Notes: a model not told the origin generated them from the letters alone. 37,956 nt of DNA from Clostridium sp. CAG:632 (GCA_000431515.1 HF991337.1:24171-62126), one strand, 5' to 3'. Positions 1 through 8,457 are shown, counted from the stretch's first letter. Numbers and translations: made by a program.

Positions 1-314
1 GGCGCCATCCGAATGCCCTCCGGCGGAAGCAGATACTCCTCCATCTCTTTCCAACAATTCCATAAATCCATGAACAGTTTTTGCAGTATCCGGATATCAA
101 GCTCCTGTTTTTCACTTATCTGAGCCAATGGCAGTGCGCCCTTCGTGTCGTACGCAATCTGAAACCGTCCATCACATCCTTGGATTTCCAATGGCAGCAA
201 CCCTCTTCCTGCATATCGCATCAGCATATTTAGTTGAAAGTCATCAATACTATCACCGCTTCCTTTCAGAACCATATATTGTCGAAATCCCTCAGTCTGA
301 TAATATGTTTCCAA
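1..314 (-). CDS. DUF6382 domain protein, Tad operon (partial, C-terminus outside window)
   Basis: The frame starts at a TTG (314) preceded by an AAGGAGGTGG ribosome site and runs off the window edge after 104 codons. The visible part (starts LETYYQTEGFRQYMVLKG, with GLLPLEIQGCDGRFQIAYD and later EEYLLPPEGI) fits the N-terminal DUF6382 domain that commonly closes Tad pilus operons in Lachnospiraceae. In that family a cytoplasmic N-terminal domain is often followed by a membrane segment and an FHA domain; neither can be seen here. Its start overlaps the end of the upstream TadE-like gene by 23 bp, which suggests translational coupling. Its exact role in pilus assembly is not known; a regulatory or signalling role is an inference from the FHA association of the family. 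An in-frame ATG at codon 14 is an alternative but has no good ribosome site. Confidence 0.72.
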   Translation of the reverse strand, partial: METYYQTEGFRQYMVLKGSGDSIDDFQLNMLMRYAGRGLLPLEIQGCDGRFQIAYDTKGALPLAQISEKQELDIRILQKLFMDLWNCWKEMEEYLLPPEGIRMA

Positions 315-645
315 GCAGCTGCCACCTCCTTAATCTCTGTTCCGTTCCTCTTTTTCTCTCTATCTGATATTCTGTTTTTTTAATAGCATATCCCTGCACC
401 AGTTTTATATTTACGTTCTGAGAGTATATGATACGTTCTCCATGTGTTTCTGTTTCTATCCGGTCATCCGGTTGTCTCTGATTTTCTTCTATGCAAAGCA
501 TCATGTCTGCATGTGCCTCTGCCTGTTTCCACTCTCCGAGCAGCATTGTCAGGAGCAGCATAATCACCAGCAAAACCATGCTCATAATTAAAGTTACCTC
601 TATGACTGCACTTCCCGCATTCCGTTCTCTACTTCCTTTTCTCAT
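292..645 (-). CDS. Small TadE/TadF-like pseudopilin
   Basis: This 117-residue protein has a short basic leader (MRKGSRERNAG), then SAVIEVTLIMSMVLLVIMLL, a hydrophobic segment with a Glu near its start. That is the layout of type IVb pseudopilins of the TadE/TadF group, which are processed by the prepilin peptidase and are inserted in the membrane with a short extracytoplasmic tail. The tail here (residues 40-117) is polar and basic and has no further domain that I recognise. The ATG at 645 has GGAG eight bases upstream. It is the ninth gene of the Tad operon and lies 38 bp after the larger TadE-like gene. The assignment rests on hydrophobic pattern and context, not on a family signature. Confidence 0.75.
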   Translation of the reverse strand: MRKGSRERNAGSAVIEVTLIMSMVLLVIMLLLTMLLGEWKQAEAHADMMLCIEENQRQPDDRIETETHGERIIYSQNVNIKLVQGYAIKKTEYQIERKRGTEQRLRRWQLLGNILSD

Positions 646-683
646 ATCCGCTTCTCCATCTCTGCTTCTTCATTCTATACCCA

Positions 684-1709
684 TTATGATCCACACCGGG
701 AACACGGTGCATACCCCGGAACTTCACTTTTCAACACCCGCCGCACCGTTCGCTTGAGCCCGCTGCACTCCCTCGTTGTATGGTAACAGTCTCCGGTCGG
801 TGTTATATAATAGATTTCTGTCTCCTGCTCTCCGCAATACTCACAGCTCCTCAACCTCGGATAATTTCTCTTCAGACCCGATGCCGGCACTGTATATATC
901 GTTAATTTCAAATGACTGCAGCTTCTGCTTAAATGATATACCGTACTATGTTCCGCTACATACACATATTCCTGTCCTTCCGCTCCTTCGGTCTCCAGGT
1001 ATCCAAGATATGCTTTCTGCCGGATTCCGGCCCGGACCGGAATCCAAATCTCCCGAAGAAATGGAGCTTGTATATGTACCAGATATTTCACATTGAGACA
1101 GACAAATCCTTCCGGATCTATAACAGGATTCCCTTCCAGTAGGATGCCGTTCTTCCCACCGACCACATACCGTTCCACCCTCTCATTCTCACCGAGAAAT
1201 GTCCGGAACTGTATGAATGCCGCTCCCAGATCCAGGATACTGCTTTCACCCGCTTCTTCCCTGTCTCCTTCTTCAAGCTCCTGTTTCAGATAGGCAATCT
1301 CTGCCATACTGTCAGCCGTGTTGTTGACTGCCTGATAGATCTGATTCTCCATTATAAAAATCTGTCCCATGGAATAAAACATCCAGAATGCGAACAGAAG
1401 CAAAGGCAGGATCATTGTAGCCTCCAGTGATGCGGATCCACCGTTTTTCCAACGGGTTTCTTTTCTTTCCTCAGAGGTGCTTTGAACTGTATACTGATCC
1501 ACCGGGGGGGCTTTCACAATCCGGTCTTTATTCAGAAGTATCAGATCTTCCAGAAATACCCGGCCATACCGGTTACTTCCGAACGGAGTCCTGTAGCAAA
1601 GCGATAACGTTTTCTTATTTTTATGAATCTGCTGCCTCTGTCTTGACCCGGTTGCCTTTCTGTGCATCCTTGGCAACAACTTGTGATGATTGGATGAATC
1701 AGTATACAT
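684..1709 (-). CDS. TadE-like pilus protein with C-terminal twin Cys/His repeat
   Basis: After a long basic N-terminal region (about 85 residues) comes GGSASLEATMILPLLLFAFW, the TadE-type membrane segment with its Glu, then an extracytoplasmic domain. The last ~95 residues hold two copies of a motif with the pattern VYH-x5-C-S-x-L-K ... C-x2-CG: first VYHLSRSCSHLK with CEYCG, then CYHTTRECSGLK with CSRCG. The motif could bind metal or form disulfides outside the cell. I place the start at ATG 1709, which has AGAGGTG seven bases upstream; an earlier in-frame ATG at 1730 has no ribosome site. The leader before the membrane segment is unusually long for TadE, and it contains a C7 run (1504-1510). 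The gene follows the DUF5702 gene in the Tad operon. The TadE assignment is fairly firm; the function of the repeat is unknown. Confidence 0.75.
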   Translation of the reverse strand: MYTDSSNHHKLLPRMHRKATGSRQRQQIHKNKKTLSLCYRTPFGSNRYGRVFLEDLILLNKDRIVKAPPVDQYTVQSTSEERKETRWKNGGSASLEATMILPLLLFAFWMFYSMGQIFIMENQIYQAVNNTADSMAEIAYLKQELEEGDREEAGESSILDLGAAFIQFRTFLGENERVERYVVGGKNGILLEGNPVIDPEGFVCLNVKYLVHIQAPFLREIWIPVRAGIRQKAYLGYLETEGAEGQEYVYVAEHSTVYHLSRSCSHLKLTIYTVPASGLKRNYPRLRSCEYCGEQETEIYYITPTGDCYHTTRECSGLKRTVRRVLKSEVPGYAPCSRCGS

Positions 1710-1746
1710 TTCAAAACACCTCTTTTTCATTTAATATTAATATAAA

Positions 1747-3294
1747 CTACTCACTCAAATACCCTTCTGAATTCTGAAAATGCCATTGCCGATCGTTTTC
1801 CTGAATCGTCACCTGAACTTCAAATTCAACCACGCAGTTTTCTATTCTAAATTCCGGAATATCTTCCTGAATATTCAGCTGCATAATATCTAGCATGCGA
1901 TAGTGCAATTGCTCAGTATTCTGTAGTGCAAGCATCAGAAACAGATATTCCTCATAAGTCATTCCCTTACTCTCCTCGCATCCCGGTTCTTCTATCCGGC
2001 TTATATCTGACAGATTCCGCAATGATAAATTCCATGTTGTCCGGTCTTTTGTGACCGGAACGGCTTTTCCATGTAATAATGCTTTTACATCCACCAGGCT
2101 CTCTCCATAGGCCCAACCGCCCAGGATCACATAAGATACCGGTTCCGCCAGCTCTGCCAGTCCAACCGGAGCAAGCAGTACAGTTGCCAGTGCCAGAGTT
2201 TCTTCTTTCATTGTCTGATCCGAACAGGCATAACACATATTGGGAATAAATCTGATCCATGCCAATTCCGTCGCCACCTTCGATAAGTTTTTATAATCGG
2301 ATTCCAGACCTGCAAGCAGATATTCCGCCTCAAACTCCAATGGCCGGTTATTCTCACCATCCCAGCTGCCTGCATTCTGAAATGTATCGATTGCGTAAAG
2401 CGGCCCCTCCAAAAAGTTCTCCATACCCTCTGTAATTTCTCCATCCGGCGCAAGCCTTCCGATATCTTTCCAGAATGTCTCCTGACGGAATGCATCCGCC
2501 AGATCCGGAAGACTGAGCATATCCCCCTGAAATGTCCAGAATTCTTTTGAGGTCATTCCTTTTCCGTTCGATGGTACATTCGTCAGATCTACCGTTTCTT
2601 TAGAAACCGCCATAACTTTATCCGGAATAACCAGATCTAAAATATCCATACCAAGAAGCAGTTTCATTGCTCCCCTTGGATCAAAGACTTCCTCTCCGGC
2701 CCCTGTCTCTTCAACCGGCAGCAATAATGATTCCTTTGACATTTCCTGTTTCTCTACATTTATGGTTTGTTTGCTTTCTAATGTCACAGTCTGCTCCGCC
2801 TGATTTTCTAACTTTCTCTGTACCGTATCCCGGTCGAGCGACTGTCCCGGTTCTGTCTTTTGAAAGACTCTTTCCAGTACCAGCTGTGGAGTCCGGAGTT
2901 TCATATATTCATGGATCTGCTGCCGGAATCCTTCCATAGAATCCTCTGTTAATGATTGACTCTTTGTCAACATTACTTCCTGCACCTGAAAATGATATGG
3001 CGTTTTCTGCGGCATCAGGTTATATTCCAGAAAATCTTCCATTCTCTGCTCTAAAAAACCCTCTCCTTTGCCATAATATGTCTTATCCAACGCAAGGATG
3101 TGATATCGCCGGAACAAGTCCGGCTGATAATCACCTTTTATACTTTTACAGGCGGCCGAAACTGACTGACTGCATTTGGCTTCTCCTTCTCTGATCCTTA
3201 TCCCCTGCAAAACAGTAAGAACCAGCATTAAAAATACACATACCATCAGACAGACAAATACTGTGATCTGTCCTTTATTCCGCATTCCTTTCAT
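1747..3294 (-). CDS. DUF5702 protein, TadG-like large pseudopilin of the Tad operon
   Basis: This 515-residue protein begins KGQITVFVCLMVCVFLMLVL, a Glu/Gln-Ile-Thr-Val-Phe leader with one N-terminal membrane segment, followed by SVSAACKSIKGDYQPDLFRRYHILALDKTYYG. This is the typical start of the DUF5702 family, found in Clostridia in the slot held by TadG in other phyla. The remaining ~450 residues should be outside the membrane and carry no catalytic motif that I can see. AGGAGG lies eight bases before the ATG. The gene is 17 bp downstream of the Flp pilin gene and 37 bp before the chosen start of the next TadE-like gene, so it is within the operon. A minor pilin or tip role is inferred from family context only. 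Confidence 0.8.
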   Translation of the reverse strand: MKGMRNKGQITVFVCLMVCVFLMLVLTVLQGIRIREGEAKCSQSVSAACKSIKGDYQPDLFRRYHILALDKTYYGKGEGFLEQRMEDFLEYNLMPQKTPYHFQVQEVMLTKSQSLTEDSMEGFRQQIHEYMKLRTPQLVLERVFQKTEPGQSLDRDTVQRKLENQAEQTVTLESKQTINVEKQEMSKESLLLPVEETGAGEEVFDPRGAMKLLLGMDILDLVIPDKVMAVSKETVDLTNVPSNGKGMTSKEFWTFQGDMLSLPDLADAFRQETFWKDIGRLAPDGEITEGMENFLEGPLYAIDTFQNAGSWDGENNRPLEFEAEYLLAGLESDYKNLSKVATELAWIRFIPNMCYACSDQTMKEETLALATVLLAPVGLAELAEPVSYVILGGWAYGESLVDVKALLHGKAVPVTKDRTTWNLSLRNLSDISRIEEPGCEESKGMTYEEYLFLMLALQNTEQLHYRMLDIMQLNIQEDIPEFRIENCVVEFEVQVTIQENDRQWHFQNSEGYLSE

Positions 3295-3311
3295 AGTCCC
3301 GGCCTCCTGCT

Positions 3312-3494
3312 TTACTTATATACCGTTGATGCATCCCGGTTAATTGCTTTCCAGATTTTATTTACCAGCTGCGTAATCTGTTTCTGAAAAATAATAACGA
3401 TACCGACCAGCACAACAATGATCAATAATACCTCGACTACACCCATGCCATCCTCTGCATGTTCACCAACCAGAAAATCTTTTATTTCATCCAT
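3312..3494 (-). CDS. flp: Flp1-family type IVb pilin, likely major pilin
   Basis: This is a 60-residue pilin precursor: a short acidic leader MDEIKDFLVGEHAEDGMG, then VVEVLLIIVVLVGIVIIF and a short amphipathic C-terminal part (KQITQLVNKIWKAINRDA). The Gly-Met-Gly/Val-Glu junction at the start of the hydrophobic segment gives the expected prepilin cleavage region with Glu at about +5, as in Flp1-like pilins. The prepilin peptidase encoded at the head of the operon is the likely processing enzyme and TadA the assembly motor. It has a purine-rich ribosome site (AAAGGGG) upstream. The small size, leader and position between tadC and the DUF5702 gene make this the probable structural subunit of the pilus. 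Confidence 0.88.
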   Translation of the reverse strand: MDEIKDFLVGEHAEDGMGVVEVLLIIVVLVGIVIIFQKQITQLVNKIWKAINRDASTVYK

Positions 3495-3542
3495 ATTCCT
3501 ATTCCCCTTTCATCATATTTCACAAATATATTTGTTATAAAG

Positions 3543-4895
3543 TTACAAGGCAAAATCTTTCCATGCCGGAATTAAGATTACAGCCATTGAAATCACCATG
3601 AGAAGGATCATTGGCAGCAATAGCTTGGTTCCCGCTTCCTCACCGGCTTTCTTGGCCTGTTCTTTTCGATATGTAAATGCTGATTGTGCCTCTTCCTCCA
3701 GCTGTATCCGAATCTCATGTCCGCCTGTACGGATCTGTCGGCCTAATAATGACATCAGTCTCATATATGGTGCTAATCCGGTCCTTCTTCCTAACCTGAT
3801 ATACGCTTCTTCCTGCGTGATTCCGGTCCTGATCTCATTGCGCATGATTTCCAGTTCCCGATAAAGCACCTGTGTTGTTTGATGCCTCGTTTCATATAGC
3901 TGCATAACTCGTTCCAACGCTCCCTGAACCGTTGCTCCCGCTCCCAGATATAATTGAAGCTGGTTAACAAAACCCGGATAAGAGAGAAGCAGCTGTTGTT
4001 TATGCTTTTTTACCTCACGATGCAGATTTTCTCTTTTCCGCATCCAGAGCATCAGCATTATAACGATTCCGCCTATTAATATAACTGCTATGATCCTGCC
4101 GGTATCCGATGGCATCTGCAGCCGGTATCCGGCAATCTCCCCGGGAAGGATCACCTCCCTCTCATACCGCTGTTCTTCTGCCGCTTTGGAAACAGCCTCT
4201 GATACCTTCTGTTTCATTAGTTCCTGATCTGTCAACTCTCCCGGATAAATCACCAGCCGGTACTCCCTCTGCTGCACTTCGTCCGCATAGGATAATTCCA
4301 GTCTCAGGCAAACCTCTGCAGGTTCCTTTAATGTCTGATTATGGACCGTTCCATTGTCTTCCAGCAGTTCATAGTCATCACTGCTCCATTGAACCCGGAT
4401 ACCGCTTTCCGGAATCGTTTTTTCCAGATTCAGATTCTGCTTTACCATATCCGAAGTTATATTGTCGCCCAGCATCTGCGCCTCCAGGTATTGAAACCCA
4501 TTCTGAAATTGTTCTTTTAACTCCGGCTCTGTGTACTCCACCGCCGGCACTTCTATCTGTATTTCCAGCCCGGGATCTTGTCCGTCGCTCACCTGTAAGG
4601 AATACTCTGTAGCCTCCTCGCCATATGACGTCCGCTCCAACCTGATTTCATCTGTCTGCCGCAGTGCAGACTCTACCGCTATTGCTATGATGAGTATTCC
4701 GACCAAAAGTGCGGCCAGCATCGTTTTTTGTATCAACTCTGTATAATACTTTTGAAGTAAGTACTCTGTCCCGAGACGATTGCCGCCGTAAAGCTGTATC
4801 AGGTCCTTCTGTACCGGTGCTTCCCGAAGTAATCGCTTCTCACGAAGCCATTGATAGAGCTTCTCTGCCGCCCCGGTTATAAATCTTTTGCTCAA
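3543..4895 (-). CDS. tadC: TadC-like type II secretion F-family membrane protein with a large extracytoplasmic insert
   Basis: The C-terminal half (residues ~285-450) is a T2SSF domain: LLLSYPGFVNQLQLYLGAGATVQGALERV, a helical cytoplasmic region and a final membrane segment (LLLPMILLMVISMAVILIPA). This is the platform protein TadC of the Tad secretion machine, which works with TadB and the ATPase TadA. The N-terminal half is unusual: membrane segments at about 58-77 and 267-285 enclose some 190 residues predicted outside the membrane, including VQWSSDDYELLEDNGTVHN, which resembles atrophied bacterial Ig-like domains. The start is taken as TTG 4895, seven bases after GAGGTG and four bases after the tadB stop; a longer reading from TTG 4910 overlaps tadB and has no ribosome site. 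Confidence 0.83.
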   Translation of the reverse strand: MSKRFITGAAEKLYQWLREKRLLREAPVQKDLIQLYGGNRLGTEYLLQKYYTELIQKTMLAALLVGILIIAIAVESALRQTDEIRLERTSYGEEATEYSLQVSDGQDPGLEIQIEVPAVEYTEPELKEQFQNGFQYLEAQMLGDNITSDMVKQNLNLEKTIPESGIRVQWSSDDYELLEDNGTVHNQTLKEPAEVCLRLELSYADEVQQREYRLVIYPGELTDQELMKQKVSEAVSKAAEEQRYEREVILPGEIAGYRLQMPSDTGRIIAVILIGGIVIMLMLWMRKRENLHREVKKHKQQLLLSYPGFVNQLQLYLGAGATVQGALERVMQLYETRHQTTQVLYRELEIMRNEIRTGITQEEAYIRLGRRTGLAPYMRLMSLLGRQIRTGGHEIRIQLEEEAQSAFTYRKEQAKKAGEEAGTKLLLPMILLMVISMAVILIPAWKDFAL

Positions 4896-4899
4896 ACAG

Positions 4900-5697
4900 T
4901 TACACCTCAATTCTTATAATCCGGCTTCCCCAATAAGATGCCATAACCGTCCCCAGCATACAACCGCTCATGATCATGCCACCTGTCACATTATGGTAAA
5001 GCACATCCAGATAGCCGGGATTTCCCATCCGGAGATACAGCAGCATAAAGATCGGCATTCCGCACATAATCCTTTGCTCCAGCCGCTTTCCTGACAACAT
5101 GATCCGGATTTCCTGCCCGATTTCTATTTTTTCTGCTATGATAGTGGTCGTATTTTCTATAATATGTACCAGATTCCCACCACTTCTCTTTGCCGTACGC
5201 AACACCTCCGCAAAGCTCAGAATATCTTCCTGTCCGATTTCTTCACCAAACTCATACACTGCCTGTTCAATCGGAATATTCAGAGCAACCTTTTGAACGA
5301 TCTTCTGTGCTTCCATTCCCATCCGGCTATCTCCTGTATGCAGTTCCCGAAAATCTTTTTCCGCAGTTATCCATGCATGCTCCAACGAATATCCTGCTTT
5401 CAGATTCGCTGTTAAAATCTGTAGCAGCTCCTTAAATTCATCCAATAAAATCCGCATCCGGTATTCCTGCTTCTTCTTCTCATATATTCTGAGAACCCAT
5501 ATGTTACATGGGGTCATAAGCAGTCCTATTCCCAGGGAATCATAGAACAACCATCCCAGAATCAGGCATCCCAGAATCCCTATGGCCAGAACTGCCAGAT
5601 ATTCCGGCCCTATATAATGTCTGATATTCATCCAGGCACCCGGCTGTCTCCAGCTTTTCCATATGGCTAATGGCTTCTTTAAATTCCCAGTTCTCAT
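4900..5697 (-). CDS. tadB: TadB-like type II secretion F-family membrane protein
   Basis: Two N-terminal membrane segments (LAVLAIGILGCLILGWLFYD and the next) are followed by the T2SSF helical domain (FKELLQILTANLKAGYSLEHAW, then EDILSFAEVLRTAKRSGGNL) and C-terminal membrane segments. This is the partner of TadC in the inner-membrane platform of the Tad system. I chose ATG 5697 because AAGGAG lies seven bases upstream. The start still overlaps the tadA coding region by 158 bp. Starting at ATG 5631 would match the usual TadB length better and shorten the overlap to 92 bp, but its ribosome site is weak. The still longer reading from 5826 is rejected. The function is sure; the exact start is not. 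Confidence 0.85.
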   Translation of the reverse strand: MRTGNLKKPLAIWKSWRQPGAWMNIRHYIGPEYLAVLAIGILGCLILGWLFYDSLGIGLLMTPCNIWVLRIYEKKKQEYRMRILLDEFKELLQILTANLKAGYSLEHAWITAEKDFRELHTGDSRMGMEAQKIVQKVALNIPIEQAVYEFGEEIGQEDILSFAEVLRTAKRSGGNLVHIIENTTTIIAEKIEIGQEIRIMLSGKRLEQRIMCGMPIFMLLYLRMGNPGYLDVLYHNVTGGMIMSGCMLGTVMASYWGSRIIRIEV

Positions 5698-6850
5698 CTG
5701 TTTTCTCCTTTTCCAGTATTTTGTTCTGATATTTACATAATGTATGTAACTGTATTTCACCTTCCTGCATTCCCTGCACTTCTGTGATTTCAAGGACTTT
5801 CCGCCTTCCATCTGCCAGCCTTCCAATATGTACTATTATGTCAATTGCAGATGCTATCTGTTGTCGAATGGCAGCCAAAGGCATCTCTATTCCCATTAAT
5901 ACCATCGTTTCCAACCGATATAACATATCTCTTGCAGAATTCGCATGACCGGTTGATAAAGACCCATCATGCCCTGTATTCATTGCCTGCAGCATATCCA
6001 GCGCTTCTTCCCCACGAACTTCTCCGACAATGATTCTGGTTGGCCGCATCCGAAGAGAACTCCGGATCAGATCTTTCATGTGTACTGCATTCTTCCCTTC
6101 TACATTCGCATTACGGACTTCCAGCCGTACCAGATTCTCAATAGATTGCAGCTTAAGCTCTGCAGAATCCTCAATCGTAATGATCCGTTCTGTCTTCGGA
6201 ATAAAATCTGCCATCACATTCAGAAAGGTCGTTTTACCGGAACCGGTACCGCCGGATATCAGAATGTTATAACGACTTTTCACCAGGATCCGCAGCAAGC
6301 TGACCAGTTCCTCTGACAACATTCCCCGTTCTACCAGATCTCCGGCGTTAAAATTCCGTTCCGGAAACCGCCGGATCGTCATCACTGCTCCATCCAATGC
6401 AACCGGCGGCAGAACAACATTCACTCTGGATCCATCAGAAAGTCTGGCGTCTACAATCGGAGAACTTTCATTCACAATGCGATTACACTGCGCTGCCACC
6501 TGCTGAATCACATCCATATACTTCTCTTCTGATGTAAACCCGCCGTCCCATCTTTCTATCTGACCATTCCGTTCTACAAAAATCTTATGATAGTCATTAA
6601 TCATGATTTCTGTAATATCTGTCCTGTTCATGAGTGCCGCCAGGCAGTCCAGTCCGCGAATAGAACTGAATATCCGTTCCTTTAGTTCTATCTTTTCTTT
6701 TAGTGGAATGTATCGTTCCTCTGTCTTTCGTAATATCTTCCGGTCAATCGCCTGTTCGATCTGAAGATCACTGACAGCTGCCCGCAGATCCAGTTCGGCA
6801 CGTACCGTTTCTTCTATCTCATGGCTTAATTGTTCTATTCCTTCCGGCAT
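5540..6850 (-). CDS. tadA: TadA/CpaF-type secretion ATPase
   Basis: This 436-residue ATPase powers pilus assembly at the inner face of the membrane. The motifs are clear: Walker A GGTGSGKTT (about residues 200-208), the Asp box ITIEDSAEL, Walker B IIVGEVRGEEA, and the His box STGHANSARD, with the TadA-type N-terminal domain (LMNRTDITEIMIN, DARLSDGSRVNVVLPP). The start is ATG 6850, immediately after the TAA of the TadZ gene with GGAG about twelve bases upstream; an upstream reading to 6946 would run into tadZ. The C-terminus, after SHMEKLETAG where many homologues end, continues ~28 residues and overlaps tadB, so either the tail is a local extension or the original stop was lost. Confidence 0.93.
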   Translation of the reverse strand: MPEGIEQLSHEIEETVRAELDLRAAVSDLQIEQAIDRKILRKTEERYIPLKEKIELKERIFSSIRGLDCLAALMNRTDITEIMINDYHKIFVERNGQIERWDGGFTSEEKYMDVIQQVAAQCNRIVNESSPIVDARLSDGSRVNVVLPPVALDGAVMTIRRFPERNFNAGDLVERGMLSEELVSLLRILVKSRYNILISGGTGSGKTTFLNVMADFIPKTERIITIEDSAELKLQSIENLVRLEVRNANVEGKNAVHMKDLIRSSLRMRPTRIIVGEVRGEEALDMLQAMNTGHDGSLSTGHANSARDMLYRLETMVLMGIEMPLAAIRQQIASAIDIIVHIGRLADGRRKVLEITEVQGMQEGEIQLHTLCKYQNKILEKEKTDENWEFKEAISHMEKLETAGCLDEYQTLYRAGISGSSGHRDSGMPDSGMVVL

Positions 6851-6851
6851 T

Positions 6852-7910
6852 TTATTGTTTTTCTCCTTTCTCCTGCTCTTGAACCCTGTCCCACAGAGTC
6901 TGCAGACTACCGGATTCACGAGCCGTCTCCAGCTCCCGGATTCCACTCTCCCTGCTCAAAACAGCTTCTACATCTACCGGATAACATTTCTGAGCAAGTT
7001 CTTCCCACATATCCATTCGTCTCATGCAATCACAAAATCTCTCTAACCGTAACAGCGCCTCCCGGTCCTGCAGGCATGGAAGATAAATAACATCAAATGC
7101 CAGTAAGCTCCTCAAGTCAGCCAGACTTCCGGTTCCTATATCTGCAATTACATGTCCATAATATCCTTCCCTGCAGATTGTCCGTATCAGCCATTCCATA
7201 TCTCCCGCATCCAGTTCCCGTAGTTCCTGATAACTGCCTGCACTGGGAATCATATCTACTCCGGTCTGTCCCTGTGCCAGTGCCTTTATCTGCATCGACA
7301 GATTTTCGGAACGTTGTTTTAAATAATAAAGAACCGTCTCCATCGCAACGCCTTTGGAACCATATTCTTCCATGCCCAGATATAAACTTCTACCCAGTGT
7401 AAACATATCGGATTCATGCTGTCCTTCGGTCTGTCCTGCCCAGAATCTGCACAATGCATGCGCCAGCCGGCTCTTCCCACTTCTTCCAATCGGCGAATAA
7501 ATACCTACGGCCAGTCCTTCCTGTCCGTTTCCGATAAATGCCCGTTCTCTTCCAAGAATCTCCAGCATCTTCTTTACCAGAACCGATGCCGGTGAATATT
7601 TCGAGATACCGGTTATATCCTCTGTCAGGGTCAGTTGCTCACCGGTCTTTACCAGTATTAGCATTGATACAGAGGTCAGTTTCTCCGACCATTGTCTTAT
7701 CGATGATCCACCTACGGTCTCCTGCGCGAACAGGGTCTCATCTATCACGATCATATCTGTTTCATGCTGCACCAGATACTCCTGTAGCTGTCCCACTCCG
7801 GTAAAGGCCATCGCCAGAATCGGAATTCCTGCATTGCGGTTGATATAGTTCATGAGTGCAATTGCAAAGGTTGGCTCGGTATCACAGATTGCCACCTTAT
7901 AACATTTCAA
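6852..7910 (-). CDS. tadZ: TadZ/CpaE-like pilus localisation ATPase
   Basis: The protein has an N-terminal receiver-like domain (residues ~1-125: YKVAICDTEPTFAIALMNYI, then TDMIVIDETLF) and a C-terminal MinD/ParA-like domain with a loose Walker A, GIYSPIGRSGKSRLA, and a later GHVIADIGTGSLAD. This two-part layout is that of TadZ/CpaE, which places the Tad machine in the cell. The Walker A is of the form GRSGKS rather than the deviant KGGxGKT, so nucleotide hydrolysis is uncertain. I take the start as TTG 7910, whose last two bases overlap the TGA stop of the prepilin peptidase gene (TTGA) and which follows AGGAGGTGG by about eight bases; GTG 7922 sits too close to that ribosome site. Confidence 0.82.
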   Translation of the reverse strand: MKCYKVAICDTEPTFAIALMNYINRNAGIPILAMAFTGVGQLQEYLVQHETDMIVIDETLFAQETVGGSSIRQWSEKLTSVSMLILVKTGEQLTLTEDITGISKYSPASVLVKKMLEILGRERAFIGNGQEGLAVGIYSPIGRSGKSRLAHALCRFWAGQTEGQHESDMFTLGRSLYLGMEEYGSKGVAMETVLYYLKQRSENLSMQIKALAQGQTGVDMIPSAGSYQELRELDAGDMEWLIRTICREGYYGHVIADIGTGSLADLRSLLAFDVIYLPCLQDREALLRLERFCDCMRRMDMWEELAQKCYPVDVEAVLSRESGIRELETARESGSLQTLWDRVQEQEKGEKQ

Positions 7911-8428
7911 AAATCCAGCCACCTCCTGATTATCCAGATTCCATATCCTATCAAAATTGCTATGGAGAAATGTACTGTGTTCCGGGTGTCGCCCCGATCA
8001 AATCCGCTGTCGTATGGGGTAATGTGTCCTGTGATTAAACAGGTCTGAACATACTTCCAGAATACTTGTAAACGATTCACCAGACTACGGTGATATAACA
8101 TATGAATCACAGCCAGCACGCCGCCGGCCAGAAAGGAGTAGAGCATGATATGCAGGATCTCAACACCTGCTGCACCTCCTATGACAGTAAATAGCTTAAT
8201 ATCTCCTGCTCCCAGCATACGGAACCGGTGCAATAAAAGCAGAAGTGCTATAGGAATCACGATTCCTGCCAGAATCTCCGGCAACCCACCACTGCCTTTC
8301 TCACAAAAGGTTCCACCTGCACTGACCAGAATACCGATCAACATTAACAGATTCGGAATGCGGTATGTACGAAGATCAAAAATCACTGCCAGAATCAAAA
8401 TACATATAATTATAATATACGCTTTCAT
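7907..8428 (-). CDS. tadV: Prepilin peptidase, A24 family (TadV/CpaA type)
   Basis: This is a 173-residue integral membrane aspartic peptidase that should cleave and perhaps N-methylate the Flp and TadE-like pilins. The first catalytic Asp is in IFDLRTYRIPN (about residue 18) and the second is in the GxGD motif, MLGAGDIKLF. About five to six membrane segments are visible. It lacks the N-terminal cysteine domain of PilD-type enzymes, as expected for the short TadV/CpaA form. It is the first gene of the Tad operon. The ATG has an unusually close AAGGAGG, only one base upstream, which may lower its expression relative to the pilin. Confidence 0.9.
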   Translation of the reverse strand: MKAYIIIICILILAVIFDLRTYRIPNLLMLIGILVSAGGTFCEKGSGGLPEILAGIVIPIALLLLLHRFRMLGAGDIKLFTVIGGAAGVEILHIMLYSFLAGGVLAVIHMLYHRSLVNRLQVFWKYVQTCLITGHITPYDSGFDRGDTRNTVHFSIAILIGYGIWIIRRWLDF

Positions 8429-8457
8429 CCCTCCTTCTTATTCCTTACTTCCCTTGT

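Noticed and set aside
5698..5826. Longer TadB N-terminus
   Set aside because: It would overlap tadA by 287 bp, has an unlikely basic sequence and lacks a ribosome site.
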